From the NCBI GenBank assembly GCA_900550765.1, contig URTC01000067.1, positions 1 through 7,914 on the forward strand: a stretch of DNA of 7,914 nucleotides, in the 5' to 3' direction. Positions 7,132-7,914 of the stretch are shown one piece after another (the stretch's first letter is position 1; every line of letters begins with the position of its first letter). Origin of the DNA: an uncultured Clostridia bacterium. GTDB taxonomy: Bacteria; Bacillota; Clostridia; Christensenellales; QALW01. Both the position numbers and the translations under genes were made by a program. Below the pieces are notes generated by a model that saw nothing but the letters and a program-made list of their open reading frames with translations, was not told the DNA's origin and did not search any database.

Positions 7132-7180
7132 CGGCCGCTTTTCAATCGACTCCCGAATTTTTACCGGAGGAAAACGGCTG
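7132..7180 (+). other. Predicted stem-loop in the leader upstream of the BFD-like gene
   Basis: CGGCCGCTTTTC (7132-7143) pairs with GAAAACGGCTG (7170-7180), 11 pairs with one G-T and one bulged C. Inside, CTCC (7150-7153) pairs with GGAG (7166-7169). The GGAGG here looks like a ribosome site but no ATG, GTG or TTG follows at a suitable distance. No U-tract follows, so it is not an ordinary terminator. Confidence 0.4.
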
Positions 7181-7259
7181 GCAGAACAAAGAACATTCTC
7201 TGCGGACATATGGCCTGCAGAACAAAAACCCATTTTTTATAAAGGAAAGAAAGCAGCAG

Positions 7260-7448
7260 ATGAAAAAAGAATCGAGAGTTTTATGTCTTTGCCGCGGGGT
7301 AACGGAAGAGGAAATCCAACGGGCAGTGGCAGCCGGCGCAGAGACCCTGGAGGAAGTATGTGCCGCTACAGGCTGCTGTATGCGCTGCGGCGCCTGCGCC
7401 AGAGAAATACAGGATTTTATTGATTTGCTGCAGAACAGGAGTTTTTGA
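7260..7448 (+). CDS. BFD-like [2Fe-2S] protein, 62 residues
   Basis: The 62-residue protein matches the BFD-like [2Fe-2S]-binding domain: CLCRGVTEEEI at 9-19, a helical middle (ETLEEVCAATG, 28-38), and CMRCGAC at 40-46. The expected cluster ligands are Cys9, Cys11, Cys43 and Cys46. Cys34, Cys39 and Cys40 are extra, and the usual small residues before the CxxC are replaced by Cys-Cys. In known members this fold binds a [2Fe-2S] cluster and acts as bacterioferritin-associated ferredoxin or as a domain in nitrite reductases and oxidoreductases. No ferritin or reductase partner is in the window, so its partner is unknown. The ribosome site is weak: AAGGA at 7242-7246 lies 13 bases before ATG. Its stop TGA directly touches the next ATG, so the two genes are very likely co-translated. 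Confidence 0.85.
   Translation: MKKESRVLCLCRGVTEEEIQRAVAAGAETLEEVCAATGCCMRCGACAREIQDFIDLLQNRSF
7437..7441 (+). promoter_or_regulatory. Ribosome binding site AGGAG inside the end of the BFD-like gene
   Basis: AGGAG lies 7 bases before ATG 7449, within the last codons of the preceding gene. Ribosomes ending at TGA 7446-7448 would be placed to restart at once, which indicates translational coupling. Confidence 0.8.
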
Positions 7449-7664
7449 ATGGAACAATATAAGATAGACCGTATCAATGAACTGGCACGGAGGGCAAAAA
7501 CGGTAGGGCTTACCCCACAGGAGGCCGAAGAGCAGCAGCAACTGCGTGCGGAATACCGGGCAGCGTTCCGCGCCAGTCTTGCCGGAATTATGGAGCATAC
7601 GGTGATCCAGCGCCCTGACGGTACAAAAGAAAAAATACGAAAAAGAGATTCGGCCAAATGCTAA
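7449..7664 (+). CDS. DUF896 (UPF0291, YnzC-type) small protein
   Basis: The 71-residue protein matches the YnzC family of Firmicutes: an N-terminal helical hairpin with RINELARRAKTVGLTPQE (8-25), then EEQQQLRAEYRAAFRASL (27-44), and a variable tail with TVIQRPDGTKEKIRKRDS. The RINELA and LRxEY.xxFR signatures are the most conserved parts and both are present. The length is normal for the family. In Bacillus subtilis ynzC lies in an SOS-induced operon with yneA and yneB; the molecular function is not established as far as I know. Here it instead follows a BFD-like iron-sulfur protein, and I found no LexA-like inverted repeat upstream, so SOS control is not supported in this window. The two genes form a small coupled unit. 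The family call is firm; the role is unknown. Confidence 0.9.
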   Translation: MEQYKIDRINELARRAKTVGLTPQEAEEQQQLRAEYRAAFRASLAGIMEHTVIQRPDGTKEKIRKRDSAKC

Positions 7665-7665
7665 A

Positions 7666-7732
7666 ACTGTTTTCCGGCAGAACTTAAAAAGACTGCTGCA
7701 ATGTATAAAAAAAGTCTGCCGGCTGTAACAGT
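7666..7732 (+). other. Large imperfect inverted repeat between the DUF896 gene and the deacetylase gene
   Basis: CCGGCAGA (7674-7681) pairs perfectly with TCTGCCGG (7715-7722). The inner CTT/AAG adds three pairs past a bulged A, and an outer ACTGTT/AACAGT adds six across an uneven internal loop. The left arm CGGCAG can instead pair with CTGCTG (7693-7698). No U-tract follows the right arm, so it is not a standard terminator. Confidence 0.5.
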
Positions 7733-7765
7733 ATGAAATTGTTTGGGCAAATGCTTATAGAAAAA

Positions 7766-7771
7766 AGGAGG
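7766..7771 (+). promoter_or_regulatory. Ribosome binding site AGGAGG of the deacetylase gene
   Basis: AGGAGG lies 7 bases before ATG 7779. No convincing promoter is visible between the inverted repeat and this site, so transcription may come from upstream. Confidence 0.85.
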
Positions 7772-7778
7772 CAGAAGG

Positions 7779-7914
7779 ATGTTTGACGGAAAAATGAAAG
7801 CTGTAACTTTCAGCTATGATGACGCGGTTACCCAGGATAAGCGGCTGATTGAAATCTTTCATAAATATGATCTCAAGGCATCTTTTAACCTGAATTCTGG
7901 ATTGCTTGGCACAG
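7779..7914 (+). CDS. Polysaccharide deacetylase-like (NodB homology) protein, N-terminal 45 codons (partial)
   Basis: The first 45 residues are seen and the rest lies beyond the right edge. KAVTFSYDDAVTQDKRLIEI (7-26) matches the first NodB motif, where the Asp pair (14 and 15) supplies the catalytic base and a metal ligand. KASFNLNSGLLGT (33-45) matches the second beta strand of this fold as found in a Clostridia subgroup with FNLNSG. There is no signal peptide, so a cytoplasmic location is likely unless the protein leaves by another route. Known CE4 enzymes remove acetyl groups from chitin oligomers, peptidoglycan or xylan. The residue after the Asp pair is Ala where Gly is usual. The His-containing metal motif lies outside the window, so activity cannot be judged. 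The context of a phosphorylase and a CBM protein suggests glycan metabolism. Confidence 0.85.
   Translation, partial: MFDGKMKAVTFSYDDAVTQDKRLIEIFHKYDLKASFNLNSGLLGT

Noticed and set aside
7098..7260. LexA (SOS) box upstream of the BFD-DUF896 pair
   Set aside because: GAACAAAGAACATTC near 7183-7197 has GAAC but no matching GTTC half at the right spacing, so SOS control is not supported.
7109..7423. Plus-strand open frame spanning the leader and the BFD-like gene
   Set aside because: It overlaps the BFD-like gene in another frame, has no ribosome site before its ATG, and resembles no family.
7142..7657. Minus-strand 171-codon open frame over the BFD and DUF896 genes
   Set aside because: Both plus-strand genes match known families over their whole length; the reverse frame is low-complexity Ser/Cys-rich and has no start signals.
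1..7914. CRISPR array, tRNA or rRNA genes, insertion sequences
   Set aside because: No regularly spaced repeats, no cloverleaf or rRNA-like sequence, and no transposase-like frames or terminal inverted repeats were seen by eye.

Overview
The window looks like a chromosomal segment of a low-to-moderate-GC Gram-positive bacterium, most likely an anaerobic glycan-degrading member of the Clostridia. The evidence is strong AGGAGG-type ribosome sites, sigma-A promoters with 17-base spacers, several extended -10 boxes, short U-rich intrinsic terminators, a YnzC-type (DUF896) protein, and a carbohydrate-use gene set with no outer-membrane transport genes. The genus cannot be named from this sequence.

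Layout. Positions 1-1915 (minus) hold the N-terminal 638 codons of a large secreted protein built from carbohydrate-binding-module-like beta-sandwich domains in an apparent A-B-A-B order. It has a clear promoter and ribosome site, and its C-terminus lies outside the window. Positions 1980-2227 are AT-rich and non-coding, with one 10-base palindrome. Positions 2268-3146 (minus) encode a stand-alone acyltransferase-fold protein related to the 2-oxoacid dehydrogenase E2 catalytic domain, with Glu where the catalytic His should be. A 159-base divergent promoter region separates it from 3306-5579 (plus), a cytoplasmic GH94-type glycoside phosphorylase. Next come a possible tiny Cys-rich membrane peptide (5648-5758), whose start is uncertain, and a strong terminator. 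Positions 5877-7022 (plus) encode an iron-dependent alcohol dehydrogenase with its own promoter and terminator. After a structured untranslated stretch, 7260-7448 and 7449-7664 encode a BFD-like [2Fe-2S] protein and a DUF896 protein that abut (TGA then ATG) and are probably translationally coupled. A hairpin region without a U-tract separates them from the first 45 codons of a NodB-type polysaccharide deacetylase that runs off the right edge.

How the genes fit together (inference). The secreted CBM protein, the phosphorylase and the deacetylase-like protein point to glycan binding, modification and intracellular phosphorolysis of a beta-linked disaccharide. They lie in separate transcription units rather than one obvious operon. 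The alcohol dehydrogenase fits fermentative NADH disposal. I see no tRNA, rRNA, CRISPR array, insertion sequence or phage element. I do not see a complete undescribed multi-gene system. The observations most worth a second look are the Cys-rich small ORF, the E2-like protein without its catalytic His, and the two structured untranslated regions around the BFD-DUF896 pair.
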